Source: Acidobacterium capsulatum ATCC 51196 (GTDB lineage: Bacteria > Acidobacteriota > Terriglobia > Terriglobales > Acidobacteriaceae). Taken from it: a stretch of DNA of 64,000 nucleotides. Both the position numbers and the translations under genes were made by a program. Below the pieces are notes generated by a model, which searched no databases, had not been told where the DNA came from, and saw only the letters and a list, made by a program, of their open reading frames with translations. Location: contig NC_012483.1 in assembly GCF_000022565.1 (NCBI RefSeq), positions 248,001 to 312,000 on the forward strand. The letters are read 5' to 3'. Positions 8,891 through 17,467 of this stretch are shown here, piece after piece (positions within the stretch are counted from its first letter, which is position 1; every line of letters begins with the position of its first letter).

Positions 8891-9766
8891 ATGAAGAAAA
8901 CATGGTTCATCACCGGAGCCTCGCGCGGCTTTGGCCGCGTCTGGGCTGAGGCAGCCCTTGAGCGTGGCGATCAGGTCGCCGCTACCGCCCGCAACCTCGC
9001 CGATGTCAGCGATCTCACAGCGAAATACGGAGACGCCGTCCTCCCGCTCGCCCTCGACGTCACCAATCCCGCTCAGGTTACGCAGGCCGTCGAGCAGGCC
9101 CACAAGCACTTCGGCCGCATCGATGTGCTCGTCAACAACGCCGGCATCAGCTTGCTGGCCGCCACCGAAGAGGCCAGCGACGAGCAGATTCTCGATCTCT
9201 TTAACATCAACTACGTCGGCATGGTGCGCGTGCTGCGGGCCGTGCTGCCCATCATGCGCCAGCAGGGCAGCGGACACATTCTCGGTGTCTCCAGCGGCCT
9301 CGGCATCAACACTCTGCCTCTCATCGGCTACTACGCCGCCACCAAGTGGGCTGTGGAGGCGATGCATGAGTCGCTGGCCGCTGAGGTCAAGCCCTTCGGC
9401 ATTCATGTCACCCTCGTCGAGCCCGGCGCTTACGCCACCGACTTCGGCAAATCCGGCATTATCGTCGATGCCATGCAGCCCTACGCCGAGTTCCGCAAGC
9501 AGTTCCTCACGCATCTTGTGAAGATGGAGCGCGGCGATCCCAACGCCACCGCCGGTGCCATCCTCAAGCTTGTCGATGCGGAAAATCCGCCGCTGCGCCT
9601 CGGCCTCGGCAACACGATTCTGCCGCGTGCGCGTGAGGCTTACGCCCAGCGCATCGCTACCTGGGAAGCATGGGAGGACGTTGCCAACGCCGCCATGGGC
9701 GAACCCCGCGTGGTCACCGAATCCTGGATGCAGGAACTGATGGAAACCGCCACCAAAACCGCCTGA
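8891..9766 (+). CDS. Classical short-chain dehydrogenase/reductase
   Basis: This 291-residue SDR has the cofactor motif TGASRGFG (8-15), the NNAG motif in VLVNNAGIS and the catalytic YxxxK in YYAATKWAVEA. The region after the active site is about 120 residues long, as in the SDR subgroup often annotated simply as oxidoreductase. GAGGAG precedes ATG 8891 by about 6 bases. It is the second gene of the presumed TetR-controlled pair and is followed by a strong terminator, which closes this transcription unit. The substrate is unknown. Confidence 0.85.
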   Translation: MKKTWFITGASRGFGRVWAEAALERGDQVAATARNLADVSDLTAKYGDAVLPLALDVTNPAQVTQAVEQAHKHFGRIDVLVNNAGISLLAATEEASDEQILDLFNINYVGMVRVLRAVLPIMRQQGSGHILGVSSGLGINTLPLIGYYAATKWAVEAMHESLAAEVKPFGIHVTLVEPGAYATDFGKSGIIVDAMQPYAEFRKQFLTHLVKMERGDPNATAGAILKLVDAENPPLRLGLGNTILPRAREAYAQRIATWEAWEDVANAAMGEPRVVTESWMQELMETATKTA

Positions 9767-9800
9767 TCTCACCTTTGTTTCTGCAACCCCCTGCAATGCT

Positions 9801-9834
9801 TTGAGGGCGGCGATCGCCGTCCTCAATTTTTTTT
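9801..9834 (+). terminator. Rho-independent terminator
   Basis: TTGAGGGCGGC (9801-9811) pairs with GCCGTCCTCAA (9816-9826) with one mismatch, around a GATC-type loop, followed by eight T (9827-9834). It ends the SDR transcription unit and separates it from the alcohol dehydrogenase. Confidence 0.9.
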
Positions 9835-9923
9835 GAATGCGTCAAATCCGCGGCCTTTCTCGCGGGCATTCTGTCACCAAAATTTTGCAGATCAACGCAG
9901 GGCTGGCGCATCAAAGGGGCATC

Positions 9924-10982
9924 ATGTACAAAGCTAAGGCTTACGCTGCTATCAGTGCGGCCTCGCCGCTCTCTTCTGCTGTCATCGAGCGCCGCGAACC
10001 CAAAGAAAACGACGTACAAATTGAAATCCTTTACTGCGGTGTCTGTCACTCTGACCTGCACACCGCGCGCAACGAGTGGGCCGCCGCCGTGCAGACGGTT
10101 TACCCCTGCGTCCCCGGCCATGAGATCATCGGCCGCGTCACCAAAGTTGGCTCCGCTGTCACCCGGTTCAAAGCGGGTGACCGTGTCGGCGTCGGCTGCC
10201 TCGTCGGTTCTGACGGCACCTGCCCGGCCTGCAAAGAGGGCCTCGAGCAGTACTGCGCCGGAATGGTGCTCACCTACAACTCGCCCGATGCAGACACCGG
10301 CAAGGTGACCTACGGCGGATACTCTGACAGCATCGTCGTGGACCAGCATTTCGTCCTGCGTGTGCCTGAGAATCTTGATGCCGCCGCCGCCGCGCCGCTG
10401 CTCTGCGCCGGCATCACCACCTGGTCGCCGCTGCGCCACTGGGGCGTCACCAAAGGCAAGAAGGTCGGCATCGTCGGTCTCGGCGGACTCGGTCACATGG
10501 GCGTCAAATTTGCCCACGCTCTCGGCGCGCACACGGTTGTCTTCACCACTTCGCCCGGCAAGCGCGAAGACGCTCTTCGCCTCGGTGCCGATGAAGTCGT
10601 CGTCTCCCGCGACGCCAATGAAATGCAGAAGCATGCCGGCAGCTTTGACTTCATCCTCGACGCAGTCTCCGCCGAGCATGACATCAACGCCTACATCCAC
10701 CTGCTCAAGCGCGACGGCAACATGACGCTCGTCGGCGCGCCTGACAAGCCGTTGCCGCTGTCTTCCTTTGGCCTCATCTTCGGCCGCCGCAGTGTCTCCG
10801 GTTCGCTGATCGGCGGCATCGCCGAGACGCAGGAGATGCTGGATTTCTGCGGCGAGCACAACATCACCTCTGATGTTGAGGTCATCCCGATTCAGAAAAT
10901 CAATGAAGCCTATGAGCGCATGCTCAAGTCTGATGTGAAGTACCGCTTCTCCATCGACATGGCATCGCTCAAGAACGAATAA
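9924..10982 (+). CDS. NAD(P)-dependent zinc alcohol dehydrogenase, YahK/cinnamyl-alcohol dehydrogenase type
   Basis: The 352-residue medium-chain dehydrogenase resembles E. coli YahK (aldehyde reductase) along its whole length. Catalytic zinc residues are seen in CGVCHSD (C41) and PGHE (H66). The cofactor motif is [10 protein letters not shown]. The structural zinc loop normally has four Cys; here the first position is Asp97 (GSDGTC) and only C100, C103 and C111 remain. AAGGGG lies 5 bases before ATG 9924; an in-frame extension from 9837 overlaps the terminator region and is unlikely. The gene has its own terminator 20 bp after the stop, so it seems to be monocistronic. It probably reduces aldehydes to alcohols in the cytoplasm. 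Confidence 0.9.
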   Translation: MYKAKAYAAISAASPLSSAVIERREPKENDVQIEILYCGVCHSDLHTARNEWAAAVQTVYPCVPGHEIIGRVTKVGSAVTRFKAGDRVGVGCLVGSDGTCPACKEGLEQYCAGMVLTYNSPDADTGKVTYGGYSDSIVVDQHFVLRVPENLDAAAAAPLLCAGITTWSPLRHWGVTKGKKVGIVGLGGLGHMGVKFAHALGAHTVVFTTSPGKREDALRLGADEVVVSRDANEMQKHAGSFDFILDAVSAEHDINAYIHLLKRDGNMTLVGAPDKPLPLSSFGLIFGRRSVSGSLIGGIAETQEMLDFCGEHNITSDVEVIPIQKINEAYERMLKSDVKYRFSIDMASLKNE

Positions 10983-11002
10983 TTCTCATCACAGTTACAA
11001 AT

Positions 11003-11040
11003 GGGCCGGAACGATGCAGGTTCCGGCCCTGATCTTTTTT
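11003..11040 (+). terminator. Rho-independent terminator
   Basis: GGGCCGGAAC (11003-11012) pairs perfectly with GTTCCGGCCC (11020-11029), followed by TGATC and six T. It terminates the alcohol dehydrogenase gene. Confidence 0.9.
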
Positions 11041-11079
11041 GAAGGCGCTCAAACACTACTCCCGTTGGAGGAAACACCC

Positions 11080-11475
11080 ATGCAGATCACGCGAAATGGC
11101 TCCCAGCCCTCAGGCCGAGGGCCCGCCGAATATTTCACCGGAACGGTGCGGGTCGATCCGCTCTTTGCCGCGCCTGAGCCAGCCCGAGTGGCCGGCGCTT
11201 CTGTGACCTTTGAGCCGGGTGCGCGCACCGCATGGCACACGCACCCGTTAGGACAAACACTCATCGTCACATCAGGCTGCGGGCGGGTGCAACGTGAAGG
11301 GGGGCCGGTCGAAGAGATTCGTCCCGGCGATGTGGTCTGGTTTACACCTGGCGAAAGGCACTGGCACGGCGCATCTCCCAGCACTGCCATGACGCACATC
11401 GCAATTCAGGAGAAGTTGGATGGCAAAGTGGTCGAATGGCTGGAGCACGTCACCGATGCGGAGTACGCAGGCTGA
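11080..11475 (+). CDS. Small cupin-domain protein
   Basis: This 131-residue single-domain cupin has motif 1 [20 protein letters not shown] (metal-binding H-x-H) and motif 2 [17 protein letters not shown]. Proteins of this size and pattern are often quercetin-dioxygenase-like or accompany carboxymuconolactone decarboxylases. GGAGGAAAC precedes ATG 11080. It follows the alcohol dehydrogenase terminator by 40 bp and so has its own promoter. The substrate is unknown. Confidence 0.8.
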   Translation: MQITRNGSQPSGRGPAEYFTGTVRVDPLFAAPEPARVAGASVTFEPGARTAWHTHPLGQTLIVTSGCGRVQREGGPVEEIRPGDVVWFTPGERHWHGASPSTAMTHIAIQEKLDGKVVEWLEHVTDAEYAG

Positions 11476-11580
11476 CCGCCACATGCTTCGCATCCTCTGA
11501 ATGATTCGAGTACGCCTGTCCCTCCACATGTCTGACGCCACCCGCACGGAGTGAACCGAAAGTGTCCCGTTTTCATCGAT

Positions 11581-11680
11581 GAAAAAGAAAAAAGGGAACG
11601 TGCCCCCGACGCCATCGTTGAAAAAGAAAGAAGGGAACGTGTCCCCGATGCCATCGTTGAGAATGAAAGCAGGGGGTGCC
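11581..11680. repeat. 39-bp tandem repeat, about 2.5 copies
   Basis: Two consecutive 39-bp units (11581-11619 and 11620-11658) differ at only a few positions, and a decayed third unit follows (11659 to about 11680). Each unit contains GGGAACGTG(T/C)CCCC and GCCATCGTTGA. The period is 13 codons, so several reading frames remain open through it, but the encoded peptides look like translated repeat rather than protein. The stretch lies between the cupin (+) and the VKOR-like gene (-), at their convergent 3' ends. Confidence 0.75.
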
Positions 11681-11718
11681 CCACGTCCGTCTGTTCGGAC
11701 GTGGGAGCAAGCAAGCCT

Positions 11719-12243
11719 TCAATGCCTCTCTCGCCGCAACTTCCCCGCGCGATAACCAAACCACATCATCGCCGCAGTCGCGCCCGCCGTGCCCAGGCAC
11801 CATGAACAGAACCACCCCTTGCGCACTTGCCCGGCCACTTTGCTTGCTGCCATCGCCGCATCCAGCCCCAGCTTCGCATGCCGTGCCACATTCATGCCTA
11901 CGCTGCGGCTGGGCGAGAGCAGCAATCCCAGCGTCGTGCCATAGCTGGCCAGCCCCAAATAGCTGTCCGGAATCCCCAACGGCCGCGACCCTTCAGCCAT
12001 CGTCAACCGGTCCGAATCAAAGCGCCCGCCCGGCGGGTCCGGCAAATGCTCGATCACTCCCGATTGATACAGTGCCACCGGCACCAGCGTCCCAATCGCC
12101 GCCACACAACTCGCAATCATGAGCCACTGCGGAACCGAACGCCGCTCTTCGGCAGAGCCGCTTCGCTCCCCGCCGCTGCATCTCGCCGAGACTGTCACTT
12201 CGTCGGTTACATATTCATAAATCACCTGCTGCGGCTCGCTCAT
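11719..12243 (-). CDS. Vitamin K epoxide reductase (VKOR)-like membrane protein
   Basis: The 174-residue protein has several hydrophobic segments (about 38-60, 95-110 and 150-165), the VKOR-like stretch GIPDSYLGLASYG (90-102) and the redox motif FCSWC (C146, C149) at the start of the last helix. VKOR enzymes use such a CxxC to reoxidise disulfide-forming partners with quinone. The usual second cysteine pair in the first periplasmic loop is absent; the loop has no Cys. ATG 12243 follows GGAGGAAG and overlaps the SDR stop in an ATGA junction, so translation is coupled. The family call rests on motif pattern and topology. Confidence 0.6.
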   Translation of the reverse strand: MSEPQQVIYEYVTDEVTVSARCSGGERSGSAEERRSVPQWLMIASCVAAIGTLVPVALYQSGVIEHLPDPPGGRFDSDRLTMAEGSRPLGIPDSYLGLASYGTTLGLLLSPSRSVGMNVARHAKLGLDAAMAASKVAGQVRKGWFCSWCLGTAGATAAMMWFGYRAGKLRRERH

Positions 12244-13244
12244 GCGGACTTCCTCCACAGCGCGGCCGTCGTGACCGCGGCCGCTGCGAGGCCCAGCGCA
12301 ATCCATCCGCGATTCAGATCCGCCTTCACCTGCGGACTGAAATTTTCTGACTGGCTGTCAAATGGTCCATGCGCACCATGCGCGCCCGGCACAAAGTCAT
12401 ACAGATTGTTCGCGCGCTCCGGACTATCCGGCTCCGGCCGCTGCTGCGCCTTATATCCCGTCTTGCCCAGATAGATATCGAGCAGACCCGGAATCACCTT
12501 CTGCCCCAGAATCGCCTGCACCGTCGAGCGTCCCACCCAATACTCGCGTCGCGGGCACTTCGCATACGCCGCGTGCGCCACCACCTCCGCCGCTACCTCC
12601 GGCTGAAAGATCGGCGGCACCGGTTGCGGCTTGTTCGGCAGGCGGCTCTTCACCCATGTGAACTGTGTGGTGTTCATTGCTGGCATCTGCACCACCGAGA
12701 CCTTCACATTGCTCTTGTCATGATGCAGTTCGCAGCGCAGCGAATCCGTAAAGCCGAGAATCGCATGCTTCGAGGCGCAATACGCCGACTGCAGCGGAAT
12801 GCTCCTCACTGCCAGCGCCGACCCCACCTGCACAATCGTGCCGCGATCGCGCGGCAGCATACGGCGCAGTGCGGCCATCGTGCCGTACACATACCCCAGA
12901 TAGCAAACGTCCGTGGTCCGCTTGTAATCGTCGGCCGTCATCTCCTTGACCGGAGAAAACACCGACACCATCGCATCATTGATCCAGATGTCGATGGGGC
13001 CAAGTTCCTCTTCCACGCGCGCGGCGGCCTGCTCCACGGCATGGGCGTCAGCCACATCGCACAGCAGCACCAGGGCGCGGCCGCCCAGCGTCTCGACTTC
13101 TTGCTTGCACGCCTCCAGAGCTTCAGGATTCCGGGCAATCAGTCCCACGCTCGCCCCACGCTTCGCGAGGGCATGCGCAATCGCCCGTCCCAGCCCACCG
13201 GAGGCACCGGTCACTACTGCTACTTTATGATCGTTCGTTGTCAT
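12240..13244 (-). CDS. Short-chain dehydrogenase with C-terminal membrane segment
   Basis: This 334-residue SDR has TGASGGLG (12-19), a WINDAM segment at the NNAG position and the active-site YCASK. The last 70 residues extend beyond a classical SDR and end in a hydrophobic stretch (GWIALGLAAAAVTTAALW), which suggests membrane attachment. I chose ATG 13244 because GGGAGA lies 5 bases upstream; a TTG 12 bases earlier overlaps that site. The stop overlaps the ATG of the VKOR-like gene by ATGA, so the two products are made together and may act at the same membrane. Substrate unknown. Confidence 0.8.
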   Translation of the reverse strand: MTTNDHKVAVVTGASGGLGRAIAHALAKRGASVGLIARNPEALEACKQEVETLGGRALVLLCDVADAHAVEQAAARVEEELGPIDIWINDAMVSVFSPVKEMTADDYKRTTDVCYLGYVYGTMAALRRMLPRDRGTIVQVGSALAVRSIPLQSAYCASKHAILGFTDSLRCELHHDKSNVKVSVVQMPAMNTTQFTWVKSRLPNKPQPVPPIFQPEVAAEVVAHAAYAKCPRREYWVGRSTVQAILGQKVIPGLLDIYLGKTGYKAQQRPEPDSPERANNLYDFVPGAHGAHGPFDSQSENFSPQVKADLNRGWIALGLAAAAVTTAALWRKSA

Positions 13245-13382
13245 GTCGTCTCCCAATCAATTACTGGGAGACATGCAAGCACGGACTGGGTTGCCGCATG
13301 CGGCCCAGTCAGGCCGCATTTTCTCTCGCGGTCGGGTTGCTTTATGGTTTGAAAATTCCGGTCGAACAGACGCGCAAGGCGC

Positions 13383-13790
13383 TCATCCCCACACAAACTC
13401 CACCGGCTTCTCAACCTCAGGATGCAGGCTCTGATGCACCGGGCAGGTATGCGCCGCGCGCTCCAGCTTCTCGCGGTTCTCCGCGCTGACATCGCCCGGC
13501 ACATGAATCTTCACAATCAGCTTCGCAATACGCCGCACGCCTGACGACGCCATTTCTTTCTCTACGCTCGCTGTCGCGCCGCTCAGGTCTACGCCGAGCG
13601 TGCGCGCCGCAATGCCCATCACCGTGAGCATGCATGAGCCGAGCGCCGTCGCCACCAGATCGGTCGGAGAAAAGCTTTCGCCCCGGCCATGATTATCCTT
13701 GGGCGCATCGGTTGTGAGCGCCGTCCCTGAAGGACCATGCACCGCCTCGCAATGCAAATTTCCTTCATACTTCACATCGATATGAACCAT
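13383..13790 (-). CDS. OsmC/YhfA-family protein
   Basis: The 135-residue protein matches the OsmC/Ohr superfamily: SPTDLVATALGSCML carries the first cysteine (C53) and AHTCPVHQSL the second (C116). In OsmC and Ohr this pair reduces organic hydroperoxides with a thiol partner. The length and motifs suit the YhfA branch, whose reaction is less certain. AAGGAGT lies 6 bases before ATG 13790, which excludes a longer frame. The gene stands alone 138 bp upstream of, and convergent with, nothing on this strand; it fits the surrounding redox theme. Confidence 0.85.
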   Translation of the reverse strand: MVHIDVKYEGNLHCEAVHGPSGTALTTDAPKDNHGRGESFSPTDLVATALGSCMLTVMGIAARTLGVDLSGATASVEKEMASSGVRRIAKLIVKIHVPGDVSAENREKLERAAHTCPVHQSLHPEVEKPVEFVWG

Positions 13791-14069
13791 CGTGACTCCT
13801 TGCAGGTAGTTGTGTCGCGGCATCAACGCGCTTGAGCTGCGCTGCGCTGCACAATGCCAGCTCTTTCATGGTAGGCCACGCTGCTTATCGGAAGCGCGCA
13901 CACGATCGATCCACATCAGAACTCAGCCTGTATTCTGGTGACAACAAATCCATTGCTTTGGTTTCAACCACCGTTTCTGCGCGGCAATTCAGACTGCATG
14001 CGCGGAAGCAAAATCGCGTTTTCAGCCCTCGTTCTATCCATAAAAACGAAAAATCAAAGGAATAAGCTC

Positions 14070-14570
14070 ATGAACGAAAAATCCTCCGGTCCCAAGCCAA
14101 CTCCTGCGCCGTTCCCTCCAGATCCCATCAAATTCCGCACTACCAGTTGGCCGCCTCCCTGTGAGCCACGCCTGCCGCATGAGGTGAACGTGCAGCCGGG
14201 CATGCACCCGGCATGGGTGGCGGGCATCGAAGCTCTGAGCGCTTATCAGCACTGGGTCAACGCCTGCGTGCTGCCCATCGCCTTCCAGTGGATCGAGGAG
14301 CACAAGCCCGAGGTCTACGCCAACATTCCCGAAGAGCTCAAAGACGATGTCGGCGTCGTCATCGCCGCTGCTTTCCGGCTTATCCAGGAGCTTCCCATGT
14401 ACCAGCGCGGAAGAACCCAGCGCGCCGCCTATGAGGCCGACCCGCAGAATTCCGGCTTCGATCCCTCCACCGCCAATCCGGTGTGGCGAGAGATCACGCA
14501 GAAGATTCGGCAGGGAACTGAAGAAGCTTTTGAGGGTCAGGCTCCGCTGCTCGGCGACACGGCGAAATAG
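14070..14570 (+). CDS. Protein of unknown function
   Basis: The 166-residue product begins with a proline-rich tail (PKPTPAPFPPDPIKF) and continues with an apparently helical domain rich in Trp, Glu and Ala (HPAWVAGIEALSAYQHWVNA and following). There is no signal peptide or membrane segment. I do not recognise the family. AAAGGAA precedes ATG 14070; longer frames from 13938 lack a ribosome-binding site. The codon pattern and GC bias resemble neighbouring genes, which supports a real gene. Its context gives no function. Confidence 0.6.
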   Translation: MNEKSSGPKPTPAPFPPDPIKFRTTSWPPPCEPRLPHEVNVQPGMHPAWVAGIEALSAYQHWVNACVLPIAFQWIEEHKPEVYANIPEELKDDVGVVIAAAFRLIQELPMYQRGRTQRAAYEADPQNSGFDPSTANPVWREITQKIRQGTEEAFEGQAPLLGDTAK

Positions 14571-14582
14571 CTTGCCGGCTCC

Positions 14583-14622
14583 GCAAGCTGGCAGGAATCA
14601 CGGCCCTGTCCTGCCGGCTTGC
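14583..14622. terminator. Long hairpin between convergent genes
   Basis: GCAAGCTGGCAGGA (14583-14596) pairs with TCCTGCCGGCTTGC (14609-14622) with one mismatch and a 12-base loop. It lies 13 bp after the unknown gene at 14070-14570 and 17 bp from the stop of the minus-strand diguanylate cyclase, so it can serve both. There is no clear T-run. Confidence 0.6.
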
Positions 14623-14639
14623 GAGTCCGCGTTTCTCTT

Positions 14640-16565
14640 CTACAGCGACTCCATCAGGCTCTCGCCCGCCCCGACATCCATGCTGGTGGCCACCACGCAA
14701 TTGCGGCCGCTCGCCTTGGCCCGGTAGAGGGCCGCGTCCACCACGCGAATCATCTCCTCCGCGCCATGCTCCATCGAGCCGCCCGAGGCCACGCCAAAAC
14801 TCGAGGTCACGCGCAGAGGCCTCTCTCCATTCCCGATCTCCGCCATCTCCACCGCGCGGCGCAGTTGCTCGGCGCGCGAGCAGGCTACGTCAAATTCCGA
14901 GCCCGGCAATATGATCAGGAACTCCTCGCCCCCATAGCGGCCCACCCAGTCATAGGGCCGCACCAGCCGTTCCAGCAGCACGCTGATCTCTTTGAGCACC
15001 AGGTCGCCCATCGGGTGGCCATGCTCGTCGTTGATCCTCTTGAAGTGATCAATGTCGGCCAGAATCACGCTCAGCGGCGTGCCATCGCGCCGCGAGCGCT
15101 CCACCTCGCCGCGCAGCCGCTCCATCATGATGCGGTGATTCCACAGGCCGGTCAGGCCATCGTGCTCGGCATAGTGGCGCATCTGTTCGCTGGCGCGCTG
15201 CAGCTCAACTCTTTCGCGCTCCATCGCCTCCCGCTCGCGCTCATCGCGGTGAAAGCTCGTGTAGACCATGTAGGCAATCGACACAATCAGCAGCGCGGCG
15301 GTGATCGTGGGCAGCGTAATCGCGCTGCCGCCAAAGGTGAACAGCGGCGCTTCAATTTTGTCTGAGATCGACCAGCCCGTGTACTGCCGTCCCTGCTCCA
15401 GCACGTCCAGCGACACGACAATCATCTGGTCCAGAAAGGCCAGCGCAGCCAGCAGCCAGCGCGCGGCATCCGGCCGCTTGCGCCTCGTCACCGCGACAGC
15501 CACCAGCACTAGCGGAAAAATCTCCAGCGGCGTCTGCACAATGGTCGATGCCAGGTCCGCTCTCTGCGTCAGGCCAACCCATCGGGCGCTTCCGCTCAGG
15601 CTCACCACGATTCCGTCGAACGTGCAGTTGAGAATGCTGATCCACGCCAGCACGGCGGTCAGCCTGCGCAGCGTGCGAATTTCGCGCAGATCGAGCAGCC
15701 ACAGCAGCAGAAACCACAACGCGATGCTGCCCATAGCCGAGGCCGGCTGGGCTGCGCCCATGCTCACCTCATACGGCAATGGAATGTGCGCGTCGAGCAG
15801 CAGAAAGTTCGCCACCGGCGAGATCGCAAACAGCGTCATCCAGAAGAGCAGCCAGCGCTTCCGGTGACGAACCCATGTCAAAAAACTCAGCAGGCCAATC
15901 ACGCCATACAGCAGATTTTCGCCGAGCAGAAACTGGTGGCTACTCAGCCACTGATAGTTCAGCGCGCCACGCGCATTCGCAATGGCCTGCGGACTGCCCA
16001 CTTCCGGTGCTCCCTCAAAGCCGCCCAACTCGCCCGGGTCATCCGAGAGCAGCGGCGCCTTCCACACCCGCACCGCCAACACACCATCGCGCGGCCGCCC
16101 CAAAGAAAATACCTGCGGCGGCTCCGACATGTACCACACCGGATGCGGGGGCAACTCGCCGTTCTGCCCGATCAGCACGCCATCCCAATAGATCTGATAG
16201 GCGTTGTCCACCTTGCGCAGCAGAATCGACAACTCCGGCGGCAGGTCCGCACCGGCAGAAGAAAATCTCAGGTGGCAGCGGTACCAGGCATATCCCACAT
16301 AGCGCATGTGCCCCTGGTCGCCCCAGGGCTTGTCGGCCGTAACCCGCTGCCAGCCGGAGTCATCCAGGCCCGGCGCAGCCCACGCCGGGTCATCGCCCAC
16401 GTGAAACTCCCATGGCCCATGGAGCGCCACTGTGCCCTCGCCCACATTCCGCACCGCGACGGTCGCCACCGGCGCGGCTGCCTGCTCCGCATGGCAGACC
16501 AGCGCCGTCAAGGCCAGCAATCCCACCGCGGCCAGACGGCGCAAGTGCAAGCAAACTAAGGGCAT
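14640..16565 (-). CDS. Membrane diguanylate cyclase with extracellular sensor domain
   Basis: The 641-residue protein has a signal peptide, a jelly-roll galactose-binding-like sensor (from about residue 45: HGPWEFHVGDDPAW, then LDDSGWQRV), a seven-helix membrane region (about 220-440), a short coiled linker and a GGDEF domain. The active site is GGEEF (545-549) and the inhibitory I-site is RPYD (536-539), at the standard distance of five residues. It should make cyclic di-GMP and be feedback-inhibited by it, in response to an external ligand. I start at ATG 16565, which gives the signal peptide; the longer frame to 16655 runs into the upstream terminator. A possible downstream receptor is the MshEN protein at 58154. 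Confidence 0.85.
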   Translation of the reverse strand: MPLVCLHLRRLAAVGLLALTALVCHAEQAAAPVATVAVRNVGEGTVALHGPWEFHVGDDPAWAAPGLDDSGWQRVTADKPWGDQGHMRYVGYAWYRCHLRFSSAGADLPPELSILLRKVDNAYQIYWDGVLIGQNGELPPHPVWYMSEPPQVFSLGRPRDGVLAVRVWKAPLLSDDPGELGGFEGAPEVGSPQAIANARGALNYQWLSSHQFLLGENLLYGVIGLLSFLTWVRHRKRWLLFWMTLFAISPVANFLLLDAHIPLPYEVSMGAAQPASAMGSIALWFLLLWLLDLREIRTLRRLTAVLAWISILNCTFDGIVVSLSGSARWVGLTQRADLASTIVQTPLEIFPLVLVAVAVTRRKRPDAARWLLAALAFLDQMIVVSLDVLEQGRQYTGWSISDKIEAPLFTFGGSAITLPTITAALLIVSIAYMVYTSFHRDEREREAMERERVELQRASEQMRHYAEHDGLTGLWNHRIMMERLRGEVERSRRDGTPLSVILADIDHFKRINDEHGHPMGDLVLKEISVLLERLVRPYDWVGRYGGEEFLIILPGSEFDVACSRAEQLRRAVEMAEIGNGERPLRVTSSFGVASGGSMEHGAEEMIRVVDAALYRAKASGRNCVVATSMDVGAGESLMESL

Positions 16566-16632
16566 GCGCCCAGCATACTCCGCCTGGCCCGCGCGCGGAA
16601 TACCTTGCCGGGCGCTCCCCGGCCGATCCCTT

Positions 16633-16670
16633 AAAAAGCAAACCCCGCAGACCATTCGGTGTCTGCGGGG
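16633..16670 (-). terminator. Rho-independent terminator of the peroxiredoxin gene
   Basis: CCCCGCAGAC (16643-16652) and GTCTGCGGGG (16661-16670) form a perfect 10-bp stem. Read on the minus strand it is followed by TTTGCTTTTT, a good T-run, so it ends the peroxiredoxin transcript ahead of the diguanylate cyclase gene. Confidence 0.9.
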
Positions 16671-16732
16671 CTTTCAATAGATGGAGTTCAAAAACAGCTT
16701 TGACAACTCCTGAACCGGCAACCAGCCAGTCG

Positions 16733-17326
16733 CTACTTGTGGTCGAGCTTCTTCACCACGGCCAGCGCCTTCGCCACGTGCTCGGGCGGTGAGAGGTGAT
16801 CGGCTTCAGACGAAAACTCCGACACAATCTTGCCCTTCGGATCAATCACGAACGTCGTGCGGGCAAAGAATCCGTGGTCAATCTCCACGCCGCGCACATC
16901 CTTGGCTCCGGCCACCGCTCCGGCCGCCTCCACGCCATACATCGCGCCGATGCTGCCGCTCGGGTTCGACGCCACCGGAAAGCGCCCGGCGCAAAACTTC
17001 GGGTCGGCGGAGAACTGCTTCAAGCGCGCAATGCTGTCTTCTGATACGCCGATGATCGTCGCCCCCGCTGCGGTGAACTTGTCCTTTTCCTGGGCAAAGG
17101 TGTGGGCTTCGAGGTCGCAGCCGCCCGTGTAGGCCGAGGGATAGAAGTACACCACCACCGGGCCCTTCGCGAGTGCGGCCTTGAGCGAGAAGTGAAATTC
17201 CTTGCCCGCCAGCGAAGCCGGAGCCGAGAACAGCGGCGCGCGATCGCCCGGCTTGAGAGCAGCGGCAAAGGCCGTGCTGCAGAGCGCGGCCACCAGAGCC
17301 ACGCCAAAGATCAGATTCTTTTTCAC
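16733..17326 (-). CDS. Exported peroxiredoxin (AhpC/TSA superfamily, PrxQ-like)
   Basis: The protein reduces peroxides by a thiol mechanism. The peroxidatic motif is YPSAYTGGC (C70), and a second cysteine (C112) in FCAGRFPV could be the resolving one; the +5 resolving Cys of classical BCP is absent. A signal peptide (MKKNLIFGVALVAALCSTAFA) places it in the periplasm. I chose GTG 17326 because GGGAGG lies exactly 6 bases upstream; the ATG at 17332 directly abuts that site. This gives 197 residues. Its own terminator follows. Together with OsmC, KatG and OxyR nearby it suggests strong peroxide defence. Confidence 0.85.
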   Translation of the reverse strand: MKKNLIFGVALVAALCSTAFAAALKPGDRAPLFSAPASLAGKEFHFSLKAALAKGPVVVYFYPSAYTGGCDLEAHTFAQEKDKFTAAGATIIGVSEDSIARLKQFSADPKFCAGRFPVASNPSGSIGAMYGVEAAGAVAGAKDVRGVEIDHGFFARTTFVIDPKGKIVSEFSSEADHLSPPEHVAKALAVVKKLDHK

Positions 17327-17467
17327 GAGCATCCTCCCTGCTGGCTTCCAGTCAGTGAAATACGCGCGGCGTTCCAGCAGAAACGCCTCACGAGGTACGA
17401 GCATAGCAGAGCCGCGAAAACATCTGTTCATCCCGCCAAAAGCGCAGGTGCCGCCCCATACCCTACG

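Noticed and set aside
11551-11805. 84-codon frame across the tandem repeat
   Set aside because: The peptide is a translation of the 39-bp repeat, and the rest overlaps the VKOR-like gene in antisense.
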